NCBI GenBank assembly: GCA_030425385.1
Contig: JAUIAH010000035.1
Span: forward strand, 1-64,000
Length of the DNA: 64,000 nt
DNA from: Verrucomicrobiia bacterium
Lineage (GTDB): Bacteria; Verrucomicrobiota; Verrucomicrobiia; Verrucomicrobiales; DEV007
Direction of reading: 5' to 3'
Positions 26,903 to 35,109 of the stretch are shown here, one piece after another. The notes beneath the pieces were generated by a model. The model ran no database searches, had not been told where the DNA came from, and was given only the letters and a program-made list of their open reading frames with translations. Numbering within the stretch: the stretch's first letter is position 1; each line of letters opens with the position of its first letter. Made by a program: the position numbers and the translations under genes.

Positions 26903-28309
26903 TTAGACCAACTCCGCGATGGGTTGGCCTTCGTCTACCAGAAACTGCGGACGTCCCGAGGGATCTTGCAAACGCGCGGATGCCACATCGATGCCTAACT
27001 GATGATACAAGGTGGCGATGACATCTTGATAGTGAATCGGGCGATCAGTGGCTTCACCCGCGTAGCGATCTGTAGATCCTAACACCACACCACCGGGCAT
27101 GCCGCCTCCTGCCATCAAGCCCATCGCCACGCGTGGCCAGTGGTCGCGTCCTCCTTTCGGATTGATCTTGGGCGTGCGCCCAAACTCGCCCCATGCCAAT
27201 ACCGTGACGTCGTCTAACATTCCGCGTTCGTCCAGGTCCGTGATGAGCGCGTGCAGCGCGTGATCGGTGATGGGGCCCAACTGCTCCATCCGCTGGTTGT
27301 TGTTGGCGTGTGTGTCAAAGTCGCTGATGGAGACGCTGACGCATCGCACCCCGGCCTCTACCAATCGCCGTGCCAAGAGCAGCTTGCGCGCGGCCATGGG
27401 GCCTTCACTGGTATATGATAATTGGTCGCCGCTGAGCTTGGGGGTATAGCGTTCCAACATCTTGGGATCTTCGTTCTCCAAGTCCATGGCGGCGGCAAAC
27501 TCGCCAGATGTGAGAATCTGATAGGCCTGCTGGGTGAAGGTGTCCATTGCCTCCATGTGACCGATGGCATCGACCGCGCGCCGCGTTTGGTCGAGTTGCC
27601 GTAATAATGAGAGGCGATTGTCCAGCCGTCCGATGGATAGCCCAGGCATGAGCGCTAGGGGGGTGGAATGGCCTGCGCCGAGTTTGGAGAGCTCTAGCTT
27701 CATGCCGTCTTCCAGCTCACGATGAAAGAGATGGGAAATGTCCGGTCGGAAGGGGCCGTAAGCGGGTCCGAGGAATCCTGGGCGGGCGCTATTGCGCACC
27801 AAGGGGCGGCCTTGCATGAGATCGACAAATGCGGGGGCACGATCCTGAGGTGAGCCTAACATTTGATTGATGACGCAGCCCATGGCCGGGCGTCCTCCAA
27901 CGCTCTGAAGGTCTTTCTCGGTGAACCCTGACTGACATTGAAAGGCATCGTGCTTGCTCGCCGCTCCCACGAGCGACCGTAGAAAGACGAATTTGTCGGC
28001 AATGGACGCCACTCTGGGCATCAATTCAGTCACATGGAAGCCCGGGATCCGGGTAGGGATGGAGGCGAAGGCGCCGCGATACTCAGATGGCGCTTCTGGC
28101 TTCGGATCAATGAGATCCATTTGCGGTGGCCCCCCATCTAGATGGATATGGATGATTGCCTTCTGGGAGCGTCCGATTCCTGCCGCTTCTTCTGCTCGTA
28201 AGAGGTTCGCCAGGGTCAGCCCTGCCATCCCCATCGAGCCCGCCTTGAGAAAGCTCCGGCGAGACGCGCCGTCACACAAGCGGGTCCGGGAACCATGAAA
28301 GGTGAACAT
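26903..28309 (-). CDS. DUF1501 Tat-exported protein (sulfatase-like fold)
   Basis: Begins with a Tat-type signal (SRRSFLKAGSMGMAGLTLANLLRA), which decides the start ATG 28309. DUF1501 landmarks include HLDGGPPQMDLIDPKP, FLRSLVG, VRCVSVSISDFDTHANNNQRM, and VTVLAWGEFGRTPKINPKGGRDHWPRV. The fold is related to alkaline phosphatase/sulfatase enzymes, but activity is unproven. DUF1501 genes usually pair with a DUF1549/DUF1553 gene (as at 58-63 kb); this copy stands without one, followed instead by a DMT transporter. Confidence 0.88.
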   Translation of the reverse strand: MFTFHGSRTRLCDGASRRSFLKAGSMGMAGLTLANLLRAEEAAGIGRSQKAIIHIHLDGGPPQMDLIDPKPEAPSEYRGAFASIPTRIPGFHVTELMPRVASIADKFVFLRSLVGAASKHDAFQCQSGFTEKDLQSVGGRPAMGCVINQMLGSPQDRAPAFVDLMQGRPLVRNSARPGFLGPAYGPFRPDISHLFHRELEDGMKLELSKLGAGHSTPLALMPGLSIGRLDNRLSLLRQLDQTRRAVDAIGHMEAMDTFTQQAYQILTSGEFAAAMDLENEDPKMLERYTPKLSGDQLSYTSEGPMAARKLLLARRLVEAGVRCVSVSISDFDTHANNNQRMEQLGPITDHALHALITDLDERGMLDDVTVLAWGEFGRTPKINPKGGRDHWPRVAMGLMAGGGMPGGVVLGSTDRYAGEATDRPIHYQDVIATLYHQLGIDVASARLQDPSGRPQFLVDEGQPIAELV

Positions 28310-28633
28310 GCCAATAGCGTAAAGGGAATCCAGCCGAGCTGACAAGTCTGGAAGGGATGATTCTCATGAAGTCTGATCACAAGCGGACGCCTCTGTCAGA
28401 TATGAGGTCTTTCGTCATTTCATAAAGGCTATTCGTCCTTCTGATAAGTTCATTCATCCATCGCCAGTCGACTTCCAGGGAGTGCGCTTGCTATCGTGCA
28501 AGATGACGTTATGGAACACTCCCAAGACATCATTTGGTTGGAGTCGCACATTCGCAAGCAACCGATTGTCCTTATTGATTGGATTCAATCCTGCGATTTC
28601 TGCCAATTGATTTGAATTTATCGTCGCGCACTC
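28310..28633. other. Divergent intergenic region
   Basis: 324 bases between two divergent genes, more AT-rich than the surroundings towards the haloperoxidase side (for example ATTGATTGGATTCAAT near 28577). It must contain both promoters; I could not single out -35/-10 pairs or an operator with confidence, and no gene is credible in it. Confidence 0.4.
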
Positions 28634-30670
28634 ATGAAGAGTTCACTTTATTTGATTGGTATTGCTACTGTACTGGCTGGAACATCCTGGGAGGCCCGCG
28701 GAGAATCGGTGGCCCGCCTTTGGAATGAAGAGAATCTGGCTGCTATCCGGATTGACTTTCCTAACCCACCGCTTCATGCGCGGAATCTCTTTCACACATC
28801 ACTCGCGATGTGGGATGCTTGGGCTGTGTATGAGCCATCAGCACTTGGGTGTGTGGCTTTTGATAAGGTAAGTGCTGAAGACGTGGATGCGGCTCGGGCT
28901 GAGGCGGTCAGTTATGCCGCTTATCGTGTTCTGACGGCTCGTTATGCGCATTCCCGTGCAGCCGACGTGACGCTTCCGGCACTCACCGCTCGCCTGGTCT
29001 CCTTGGGATATGATCCCAATGTGACGACGACGGAGGGTGATTCTCCGGCTGCAGTGGGGAATCGTGTGGCGGAGACGGTGCTTGGATTTTGTCTCCATGA
29101 TGGTGCACGGGAGGCGACTGGATATGGAGATGCGAGCTATGCGGCCGTTAACGAACCGTTGATTCTCCAATTCGACGGGACGACCATGCTCGATCCGAAT
29201 CGATGGCAACCATTGGCATTTGATGTCGCGTTTACTCAGAATGGGCTCGAGGCAAGCCAGATACAGACCTTTGTGGCCCCGCATTGGGGAGATACCCGTC
29301 CCTTTGCACTGCGACTCCAATCGGATGAAACCATTTATCACGATCCGGGGATGCCTCCTCAATTGGGAGATAGTGCCACGGATGCAGCCTTTAAAGCGGG
29401 CAATGTGGAGGTCATCCGACGGAGCAGTCAACTTGATCCGAGTAATGGTGATTTGATCGATATCTCTCCCAGCGCGTACGGCAATCATTCCCTTGGAGCG
29501 AATGACGGAACCGGGAGAGAACTGAATCCATTCACGGGTGAGCCTTATGCGTCCAATGTGGTGCCTCATGGTGACTTTGGGAGAGTGCTAGCGGAGTTCT
29601 GGGCGGACGGCCCTGATTCGGAAACGCCTCCTGGCCATTGGAATGTGCTTGCGAATGAAGTGACGGATGCGCCTGGATTTGTTCGACAGATTGAAGGCGT
29701 GGGTCCTGAAGTGGATCCGTTAGAGTGGGATGTGAAGCTGTATTTCGCCTTGAATGCGGCGACTCATGATGCGGCGGTCGCATCGTGGTGGTGCAAACGG
29801 ACCTACGACTACGTGCGGCCTATTAGCAGCATCCGCTACATGGGAAGCAAAGGGCAATCCAGTGATCCTGGTGGCCTTTCTTATGATCCTGAGGGTCTGC
29901 CTCTGGTGGAAGGTTTGATTGAAGTCGTGACGGAGAGTTCGTCGGCTCCCGGTGGTCGTCATGAACATCTTTCGGGGCATGTCGGGGAAATCGCGATTCT
30001 TGCCTGGGGAGGGGAACCGGCGGATCCTGAGACGAGCTACACGGGTGCGGAATGGATTCTGGCGGTCGCGTGGCTGCCATATCAACGGAGTACTTTTGTC
30101 ACGCCAGCTTTTGCCGGTTATGTGTCTGGCCATAGCACGTTTAGTCGCGCGGCCGCTGAGGTGCTGACGCGCATGACGGGCAGCCCTTTCTTCCCTGGTG
30201 GATTGGGCCGGTTTCGTGCAGAGAAGGACGCTTTCTTGAAGTTTGAGCAAGGGCCCTCCATGGCGATTGAACTTCAATGGGCGACGTATTATGACGCGGC
30301 CGATCAAGCGGGCATTTCGCGTCTCTATGGAGGGATTCATGTGCCTGCTGACGATGGCCCGGGAAGAGTTATTGGGTCTGCCTGTGGCGAGGATGCGTGG
30401 AATCTCGCCAAGAAATACTATTCGCGATCGATCGAGGCAGAGCCGATTGCTTACACCTTTGCTTTGGATACTAACGGAGATCTGGAACTGGAGTGGGATG
30501 CCTTCCCAGGCTTCTACTATTGGGTCGAAACGTCTGCTGACCTCGCCAATTTCGTCCGTTACTCGGAGCCCGAGCGTGCGGAATCGGTGAATGGCGCGAT
30601 CTCCATCCCTGGATTCGTCGATGGCGGGCCCCGATTCGTCCGCGTCTTGCGGTCCATTGAGGGCGAGTAG
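28634..30670 (+). CDS. Vanadium-dependent haloperoxidase family protein
   Basis: A 678-residue exported protein (signal SSLYLIGIATVLAGTSWEARG) with the PAP2/vanadium haloperoxidase fold. Every vanadate ligand position of the family is present with the usual spacing: K388 and R395 (KRTYDYVRP), S498-G499-H500 (YVSGHSTFSR), and R563 with H569 (SRLYGGIH). Family members oxidise halides with hydrogen peroxide; related enzymes are acid phosphatases. An Asn/Asp-rich C-terminal domain of about 65 residues (FALDTNGDLELEWDAFPGFYYWVETS) resembles a verrucomicrobial secreted-protein tail. No partner genes adjoin it. Halide specificity cannot be read from the sequence. Confidence 0.88.
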   Translation: MKSSLYLIGIATVLAGTSWEARGESVARLWNEENLAAIRIDFPNPPLHARNLFHTSLAMWDAWAVYEPSALGCVAFDKVSAEDVDAARAEAVSYAAYRVLTARYAHSRAADVTLPALTARLVSLGYDPNVTTTEGDSPAAVGNRVAETVLGFCLHDGAREATGYGDASYAAVNEPLILQFDGTTMLDPNRWQPLAFDVAFTQNGLEASQIQTFVAPHWGDTRPFALRLQSDETIYHDPGMPPQLGDSATDAAFKAGNVEVIRRSSQLDPSNGDLIDISPSAYGNHSLGANDGTGRELNPFTGEPYASNVVPHGDFGRVLAEFWADGPDSETPPGHWNVLANEVTDAPGFVRQIEGVGPEVDPLEWDVKLYFALNAATHDAAVASWWCKRTYDYVRPISSIRYMGSKGQSSDPGGLSYDPEGLPLVEGLIEVVTESSSAPGGRHEHLSGHVGEIAILAWGGEPADPETSYTGAEWILAVAWLPYQRSTFVTPAFAGYVSGHSTFSRAAAEVLTRMTGSPFFPGGLGRFRAEKDAFLKFEQGPSMAIELQWATYYDAADQAGISRLYGGIHVPADDGPGRVIGSACGEDAWNLAKKYYSRSIEAEPIAYTFALDTNGDLELEWDAFPGFYYWVETSADLANFVRYSEPERAESVNGAISIPGFVDGGPRFVRVLRSIEGE

Positions 30671-30797
30671 CTCACCCGAGCATCGTTCCGGGCAGGGACG
30701 ATGCCCGGGAACATGCACCCGGCTGAAGCCGAGTGGTCAGGCAACACGAGTCTAACAAGTGTCTATGGATTCGTGGCGTGTGCGGGTTGACTCTTAA

Positions 30798-30905
30798 CGA
30801 TGAACGACATCAATCCTGCGCCGTGTCCTCGGGAGGCGTGCGTTTGGGGCGGACGCGACCGACGCGCGAAGCGCGTCGCGATCGGGTCGACCTTCTGTTC
30901 AGGCT
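30798..30905. repeat. Duplicated tail of the 32296 membrane-protein gene, left copy
   Basis: About 107 bases match 32284-32390 with roughly ten differences, including a one-base indel. The right copy encodes the C-terminal residues of the membrane protein on the minus strand (RFVVGRVRPKRTPPEDTAQ). The left copy has no gene attached. The two copies are direct repeats that flank the sigma factor gene. Confidence 0.8.
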
Positions 30906-30990
30906 GGGAGCGGTATCCATTTCGGTCTTGCGGCCCCCTGCGAGAGAATTCTGGGAAGAACGGGGCACCAATGGCGGATTTGCGTTGTTT

Positions 30991-31004
30991 GTAGACGTGT
31001 CTAC
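30991..31004 (+). promoter_or_regulatory. Operator-like palindrome abutting the sigma gene start
   Basis: GTAGAC-GT-GTCTAC is a perfect 6-bp dyad with two-base spacer ending three bases before the ATG at 31008. Palindromes of this kind serve dimeric repressors such as BlaI-type regulators. Placed on the start codon, it would block transcription or ribosome entry. The binding protein is not known. Confidence 0.4.
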
Positions 31005-31007
31005 TTG

Positions 31008-32273
31008 ATGAGAGAAACTGATCAGGCTCTACTGAGGCGTTACAGCGAGTCAGCCGACCAACGGGCGTTTGAAGAAATTGTGAAGCTCCATGGAGGAATG
31101 GTCATGGGAATCGCCGTGCGAAAAGTGGGCCAGAGAGAGTTGGCTGAGGAAATCTGTCAGAATGTATTCACAATCTTAGCCCGTAAGGCGGAGAGCGTGC
31201 TGGGTTCTGCTAGGAATGCAACAGTGGCTGGCTGGTTGCACCGGACGACCGTCTTGGAAGCTAGTAATTTCGTCCGCTCGGACCAAAGGAGAAGGCAGCG
31301 CCTGCTTGAGTATCAAGATGCGCTACCACAACCGCATTCTTGGGATGCTGCTGCGGTGCTGAAAGAGCAGATCGACGATGCGATTCAGCACCTAGAAGAG
31401 CCGCATCGCCGGTTGGTGATCATGCGCTTCATTGAGGGCCTGACACATCGCGAGATCGCTGAGCAAATTGGGAGATCAGAGAATGCTGTGCAGAAGTTGC
31501 TTTCGCGTAGTTTGCTGAAATTGGAAAGATACTTATCTATCAAAGCAACAGCCGTGTCCGCTGGCGCTCTTTCCGCGCTACTTGCGGATTCTCTTAAGGG
31601 CCAAACGTTGACGCCGGGTTTTGAGAAATCATTGGCCGGAATAGCTTGCAAGCAATCGATGCGAGTGTCGGAAGCATCCACACGTGCGTCTGCATTCCGA
31701 CAACTCTTCAGCACTATCCCACCGTCGTTTCTTGTCTCGGCGATCCTCGCGTTCTCGCTAGGAGTGGGCGCGCTTTGCGTGTTGATGTTAGAGAATCGCG
31801 ATTATGAATATGGGTTCATGTTTGCAGGCGGTTCGGGCCATTGGGGGACTCCAGCACAGACGGCGCAGCTTTCGGCTCAAACCCGGACATGGCTTGTGGC
31901 GCGAGGGTATGAGAGGGTCGAAAGTCCTGCTGTCGCTGAAGCGCGGCTTGGCACTGCGAGTCGTGGAGCCTACGAGGAAGGGGGGACCACATGGATTCTG
32001 CCAGGCGCTCAACACTTCTTTGTGATCACGGAGCATGGAGATCAATTGTCTCCACTGGTCTGCTATTGGGCGAAGGGTGAGAAAGGCGAGGTGCGCAAGG
32101 GTGGGCGAGAAGCGCTGGAGGTCATGAGGGAATTTCAGCTTGAGATCATATCCAAATATCCTGTCAATTCCGCCGACGAGATTGTTGAGTTAATCGACAA
32201 GGAATTGAGACGTTCTGACAAAGGCCCCTCATTCTTCAAGCGCTTCTTCTTCCCGAGCAGTGTGGTGCTCTAG
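31008..32273 (+). CDS. ECF sigma factor fused to a membrane-anchored extracytoplasmic domain
   Basis: Residues 1-180 form an ECF sigma factor: region 2 with AFEEIVKLHGGMVMGIAVRKVGQRELAEEICQNVF, region 4 with LEEPHRRLVIMRFIEGLTHREIAEQIGRSENAVQKLLSRSLLKL. A transmembrane helix follows at about 243-263 (FLVSAILAFSLGVGALCVLML), then about 155 residues outside the cytoplasm. The topology implies a sigma factor held at the membrane with its own sensor, so release would need proteolysis or a conformational signal. ATG 31008 is preferred to TTG 31005. A palindrome overlaps the start region, and direct repeats flank the gene. Confidence 0.82.
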   Translation: MRETDQALLRRYSESADQRAFEEIVKLHGGMVMGIAVRKVGQRELAEEICQNVFTILARKAESVLGSARNATVAGWLHRTTVLEASNFVRSDQRRRQRLLEYQDALPQPHSWDAAAVLKEQIDDAIQHLEEPHRRLVIMRFIEGLTHREIAEQIGRSENAVQKLLSRSLLKLERYLSIKATAVSAGALSALLADSLKGQTLTPGFEKSLAGIACKQSMRVSEASTRASAFRQLFSTIPPSFLVSAILAFSLGVGALCVLMLENRDYEYGFMFAGGSGHWGTPAQTAQLSAQTRTWLVARGYERVESPAVAEARLGTASRGAYEEGGTTWILPGAQHFFVITEHGDQLSPLVCYWAKGEKGEVRKGGREALEVMREFQLEIISKYPVNSADEIVELIDKELRRSDKGPSFFKRFFFPSSVVL

Positions 32274-32283
32274 GTGGGATTCG

Positions 32284-32390
32284 CGATGAACGACATCAAT
32301 CCTGCGCTGTGTCCTCGGGAGGCGTGCGTTTGGGACGGACGCGACCGACGACGAAGCGCGTCTCGATCGGGTAGACCTTCTGCTTGGGCT
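32284..32390. repeat. Duplicated tail of the 32296 gene, right (parental) copy
   Basis: Matches 30798-30905 with roughly ten differences. It covers the stop codon and last 30 or so codons of the membrane-protein gene on the minus strand, so this copy is the original. Confidence 0.8.
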
Positions 32391-32961
32391 TCGGTGGTGG
32401 TGGTGGCGCCGTATCGTCTTCGGGCCCGTCATTAGTTGCCTCCCACAATCGCTGGCGGCCGAAGGTTCGTTGAAGCACCCAACGCGCGATCTTGGGACCG
32501 AGCCCGAGGATGCCGTAGCCGACCATGTAAAGGGCCGCGATGGCGTAGCTGGACCAGGGAAAGACGGTGACGGGTTTGCTGACGGTGACATCTCCAAAGA
32601 GATCCGAACCACCGGTCACCGTCTCTGGCACTTTCGTCGTGGGTCCCAGGATCAGGGCGATGGCGAGGCCGACCATGGTGAGGAAACAGAAGATGAGGCT
32701 GGCCGCCATCATCCAGTGATGGTGGAGGCGGCCTTCGTAGTCGCCCGAACGCCAGTCCTGCGCGTGCCAGGGGATGACGAGAAGACCGCCCAGATACACG
32801 GCTAACGTATTCACAAAGATCATGAGCAACTGCCTCATGATCGGTTCCATGGGCCCACCGTAGAGGATGAGATGGCCAAACTGATAGAGCGTTAGGCAGA
32901 TGCCTAACGAGAAGAAGAGATAGCCCAGGAAGACGCGCCGGGGATCGATCTTCAGAGCCAT
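32296..32961 (-). CDS. Four-helix membrane protein of unknown function
   Basis: About 221 residues with four transmembrane helices (near 12-35, 45-65, 85-108 and 140-160) and a cytoplasmic C-terminal tail with polyproline (APPPPPPKPKQK) and basic residues. ATG 32961 begins 5 bases after the acylphosphatase stop, so the genes are co-transcribed. No domain recognised. Its 3' end is duplicated 1.5 kb away. Confidence 0.65.
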   Translation of the reverse strand: MALKIDPRRVFLGYLFFSLGICLTLYQFGHLILYGGPMEPIMRQLLMIFVNTLAVYLGGLLVIPWHAQDWRSGDYEGRLHHHWMMAASLIFCFLTMVGLAIALILGPTTKVPETVTGGSDLFGDVTVSKPVTVFPWSSYAIAALYMVGYGILGLGPKIARWVLQRTFGRQRLWEATNDGPEDDTAPPPPPKPKQKVYPIETRFVVGRVRPKRTPPEDTAQD

Positions 32962-32966
32962 GAGCA

Positions 32967-33233
32967 CTAGCGGATGCTAAAGCCGCTCACGTCTTCGAGC
33001 GGGGGCAAGTCGTGGATCTCCTCGCCCTGTATGTTGCCGCTCAGTTGCCCGTCACGGATGGCTTCGAGAAAGGCGTCGACTTCTTCGGGCTCTCCATCGA
33101 CGTGCATTTCGACACGGCCATCACTCCGATTCCGCACCCAGCCAAAGACATCGAATCCCATGGCCTCGCGCTTCGTGGCGTAGCGGAAGCCAACGCCTTG
33201 CACGCGGCCTTCATAGAATACTTGTTTCGCCAT
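32967..33233 (-). CDS. acyP: Acylphosphatase
   Basis: Small cytosolic enzyme hydrolysing carboxyl-phosphate anhydrides such as acetyl phosphate. The 88-residue length is typical. The substrate loop GRVQGVGFR with catalytic R17 and the N35 of GWVRNRSDG are both present. Second gene of a minus-strand set with the zincin-like protein upstream (34-base gap) and a membrane protein downstream (5-base gap). Confidence 0.92.
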   Translation of the reverse strand: MAKQVFYEGRVQGVGFRYATKREAMGFDVFGWVRNRSDGRVEMHVDGEPEEVDAFLEAIRDGQLSGNIQGEEIHDLPPLEDVSGFSIR

Positions 33234-33267
33234 GGTGGTAGGAGGTTCTCATGTTAGGCCGGTCAAA

Positions 33268-34584
33268 TCAAGGCTTCTTCTCCGTAAAGGCGGAGCGGGC
33301 GGCCAACGATTCGAGAGCCTCGAGCCAGGCATCGTCCGTGGTGCGAAAGACGCTCACGGTCTCGCCCTCGCGAATGAGCGTGAGCTTGAGGATGCCTGGA
33401 AAGGTCACCCGGTTTCCCTCCGCTTGCCGCTCGGAAGTATCGGTTTCGAAAAGGGGTAGGGCGTGTTCGTCGAGCACGGAGAGGAAAGCTTGGGCGCGTT
33501 CTTCGTTGCGCCAGGCGGTTTTCCAAACCAGTTGAGGTGCTTCGGTGTCCGTTTGATAGAATAGGAAACCATCACCTTCCCAGGCCGAGGCGAGGAGAGC
33601 TCCTTCGCCCTCTGAGAGAACGCGTTGCAACCAGGTGCGCAAGAGCAATTCACCGACCACGTTTTCCCATTCAGGTTCGGCGCCGCGCAGGTCCAATTGC
33701 GCCCAGTCCAGGCGGCGCGGTTGCCAGCGCGGGATCTCCAGGTAGCGATCGGGATGCAAGAGATGGGCGGTGCAGGTGGGGAGTTGCTGATAGATCGCAT
33801 CTAGCGCCAAGCCTTGCCCCGTGACGGCCTGACAGAAGTGCACGGCTTCACGCATGCCCAGGAATTCGATGGCGCGGAGGGGCTCTGGCCAGTTGTTCGT
33901 GAGAGCGTCGAGTTGTCGCCAAGCATGCGCCTCCGTGGCATCGGTCTTGGTGTGTTTGAGAGTGTGCCAGAAGGTGTCTCCCAGCGAGATGGCCTCTTGT
34001 GCGAGTGCCTGATCTGTATTCACCTCCAAAGGCAACTGGCTTTCTCGCCAATGGAAATTCTGATCCAATAGCATGAGGATGAGATGGTGGGTCAACCATT
34101 CGCGGCTTGCCTCATTGGAAATGTCCATCTCCGGGTGATGAAGCAGTTTTCCCGTGGAGGGATCGTAGTAGGATTCCTGGGAGGGGACGGACCGCAATCG
34201 ATAGCGGGCCACCAAGTCTTCATCCGCGGGAAGGATGCCTAACAATTGCCATGCCAATCCCATTCGCGCGAGGCTATCACCTGGAAAACGTTCTTGCAGG
34301 GTGTTCTGCCAGGCCTTCTGAATCACGGCCACGGAGGCAGGTCCCATCGTCACGTCCTCTGGAAAGGCCAATTGACGCGTTTGCGCGATCTGATAGGCCT
34401 GATCGAGGAGTTCGCCCTCAGTGGCCGAGGTCGGGTTGCCGTTGGAAGCTCCCGTCAGCCCGTTCGTCTCAGAAGACTTTGGGAGTTTCGGTCGCGTATT
34501 GGCGTCATGGATGCGAACCAACGCGACCCCGGCGACGCAGGCTAGGAGGAGAAGGACGGCGAAGAGAATTCCTGGGCGATTCAT
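33268..34584 (-). CDS. Membrane-anchored protein related to zincin-like peptidases, active site degenerate
   Basis: N-terminal helix (ILFAVLLLLACVAGVALV) anchors or exports the protein. The middle follows a family in which YYDP..GKL precedes HELTHALQDQ and a later STEQ(I/V)LHPEKY block; here the same places read YDPSTGKLLH, HHLILMLLDQNF (166-177) and CTAHLLHPDRY (271-281). The catalytic Glu and second His of HExxH are replaced, so it is probably a non-enzymatic relative. The C-terminal 110 residues form an alpha/beta domain (LLASAWEGDGFLFYQTD). Role may be binding or scaffolding. Family link is by motif order, read by eye. Confidence 0.55.
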   Translation of the reverse strand: MNRPGILFAVLLLLACVAGVALVRIHDANTRPKLPKSSETNGLTGASNGNPTSATEGELLDQAYQIAQTRQLAFPEDVTMGPASVAVIQKAWQNTLQERFPGDSLARMGLAWQLLGILPADEDLVARYRLRSVPSQESYYDPSTGKLLHHPEMDISNEASREWLTHHLILMLLDQNFHWRESQLPLEVNTDQALAQEAISLGDTFWHTLKHTKTDATEAHAWRQLDALTNNWPEPLRAIEFLGMREAVHFCQAVTGQGLALDAIYQQLPTCTAHLLHPDRYLEIPRWQPRRLDWAQLDLRGAEPEWENVVGELLLRTWLQRVLSEGEGALLASAWEGDGFLFYQTDTEAPQLVWKTAWRNEERAQAFLSVLDEHALPLFETDTSERQAEGNRVTFPGILKLTLIREGETVSVFRTTDDAWLEALESLAARSAFTEKKP

Positions 34585-34608
34585 GGCAATCCTAGGATAG
34601 ATGGATAG

Positions 34609-34636
34609 TTGAAGCTTGGCGAAAGTCGTCTAGGAT
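34609..34636 (+). promoter_or_regulatory. Possible sigma-70 promoter of the small lipoprotein gene
   Basis: TTGAAG at 34609-34614 and TAGGAT at 34631-34636 with a 16-base spacer lie 35 bases before ATG 34671, in an AT-rich stretch. Match to consensus is moderate. Confidence 0.3.
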
Positions 34637-34670
34637 AGTCAGATTATCCAGGTTTCTTAATTAAACTCCG

Positions 34671-34913
34671 ATGAAACACTTCCCCTTTCTTCTTCTCGCG
34701 ATGGTTGCGCTCCATGGTCTCGTCGGTTGTGGGCATACCTTTTATGGCATGCAATTGGACACGCAGCGGATGCAACACAAGTTGGAGTCCTGGGGAGCCC
34801 AGCCGCGTGAGAACTATGGAACACCCTATTCTGGGGGCAACACCTACGGGGGACAGGCGCCAGCGGGCTATGGCGCGCAGCCGCAAACCGGCGCGAATAG
34901 CTATTACTACTAG
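34671..34913 (+). CDS. Small lipoprotein with Gly/Tyr-rich tail
   Basis: 80 residues. Signal (FPFLLLAMVALHGLVGC) ends in a lipobox LVGC, so the mature protein begins at Cys20 and is lipid-anchored. The mature part is short, low-complexity and rich in Gly, Gln and Tyr (YGGQAPAGYGAQPQ), ending YYY. Lone gene divergent from the zincin-like operon. Function unknown. Confidence 0.65.
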   Translation: MKHFPFLLLAMVALHGLVGCGHTFYGMQLDTQRMQHKLESWGAQPRENYGTPYSGGNTYGGQAPAGYGAQPQTGANSYYY

Positions 34914-34922
34914 GCGGCAGGC

Positions 34923-35036
34923 CTAGCGATGTCCCCGAGAGGAGACGAGCACGTAGACGCCCACGGCCAAGATCAAGACGACCATCAGGAGAATGAGAAG
35001 GATCCGGATATCGATAAACGCGAACATGGCAGCCAT
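34923..35036 (-). CDS. Very small membrane protein (37 aa)
   Basis: ATG 35036 with TGAGG about ten bases upstream opens a 37-residue protein that is nearly all one transmembrane helix (IDIRILLILLMVVLILAVGVYVLV) with a basic SSRGHR end. The frame is open further upstream, but the preceding part is unlike protein. It converges on the lipoprotein gene with a 9-base gap. Single-helix proteins of this size are common but easily missed; moderate confidence that it is translated. Confidence 0.45.
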   Translation of the reverse strand: MAAMFAFIDIRILLILLMVVLILAVGVYVLVSSRGHR

Positions 35037-35109
35037 GTCGTTAGCCTCAGGACGCGCTTTGTAAAGAGGGAAATACGAGGCCGCGTTTGACCTTGCGCGT
35101 TCTCCGACT

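Larger units (their letters stand above)
30671..31007. other. Intergenic segment with hairpin and a copied gene tail
   Basis: 337 bases without a gene. Just after the haloperoxidase stop, GCATCGT (30680-30686) pairs with ACGATGC (30698-30704), possibly a terminator although no T run follows. Positions 30798-30905 duplicate the 3' end of the gene at 32296. The last bases contain a palindrome directly before the sigma gene. Confidence 0.55.

Noticed and set aside
29720-30718. 332-residue frame opposite the haloperoxidase
   Set aside because: The + strand frame holds all vanadate ligands, so the antisense frame is a by-product.
30733-31008. 91-residue frame upstream of the sigma gene
   Set aside because: It spans the duplicated gene tail read on the wrong strand and has no start signal.
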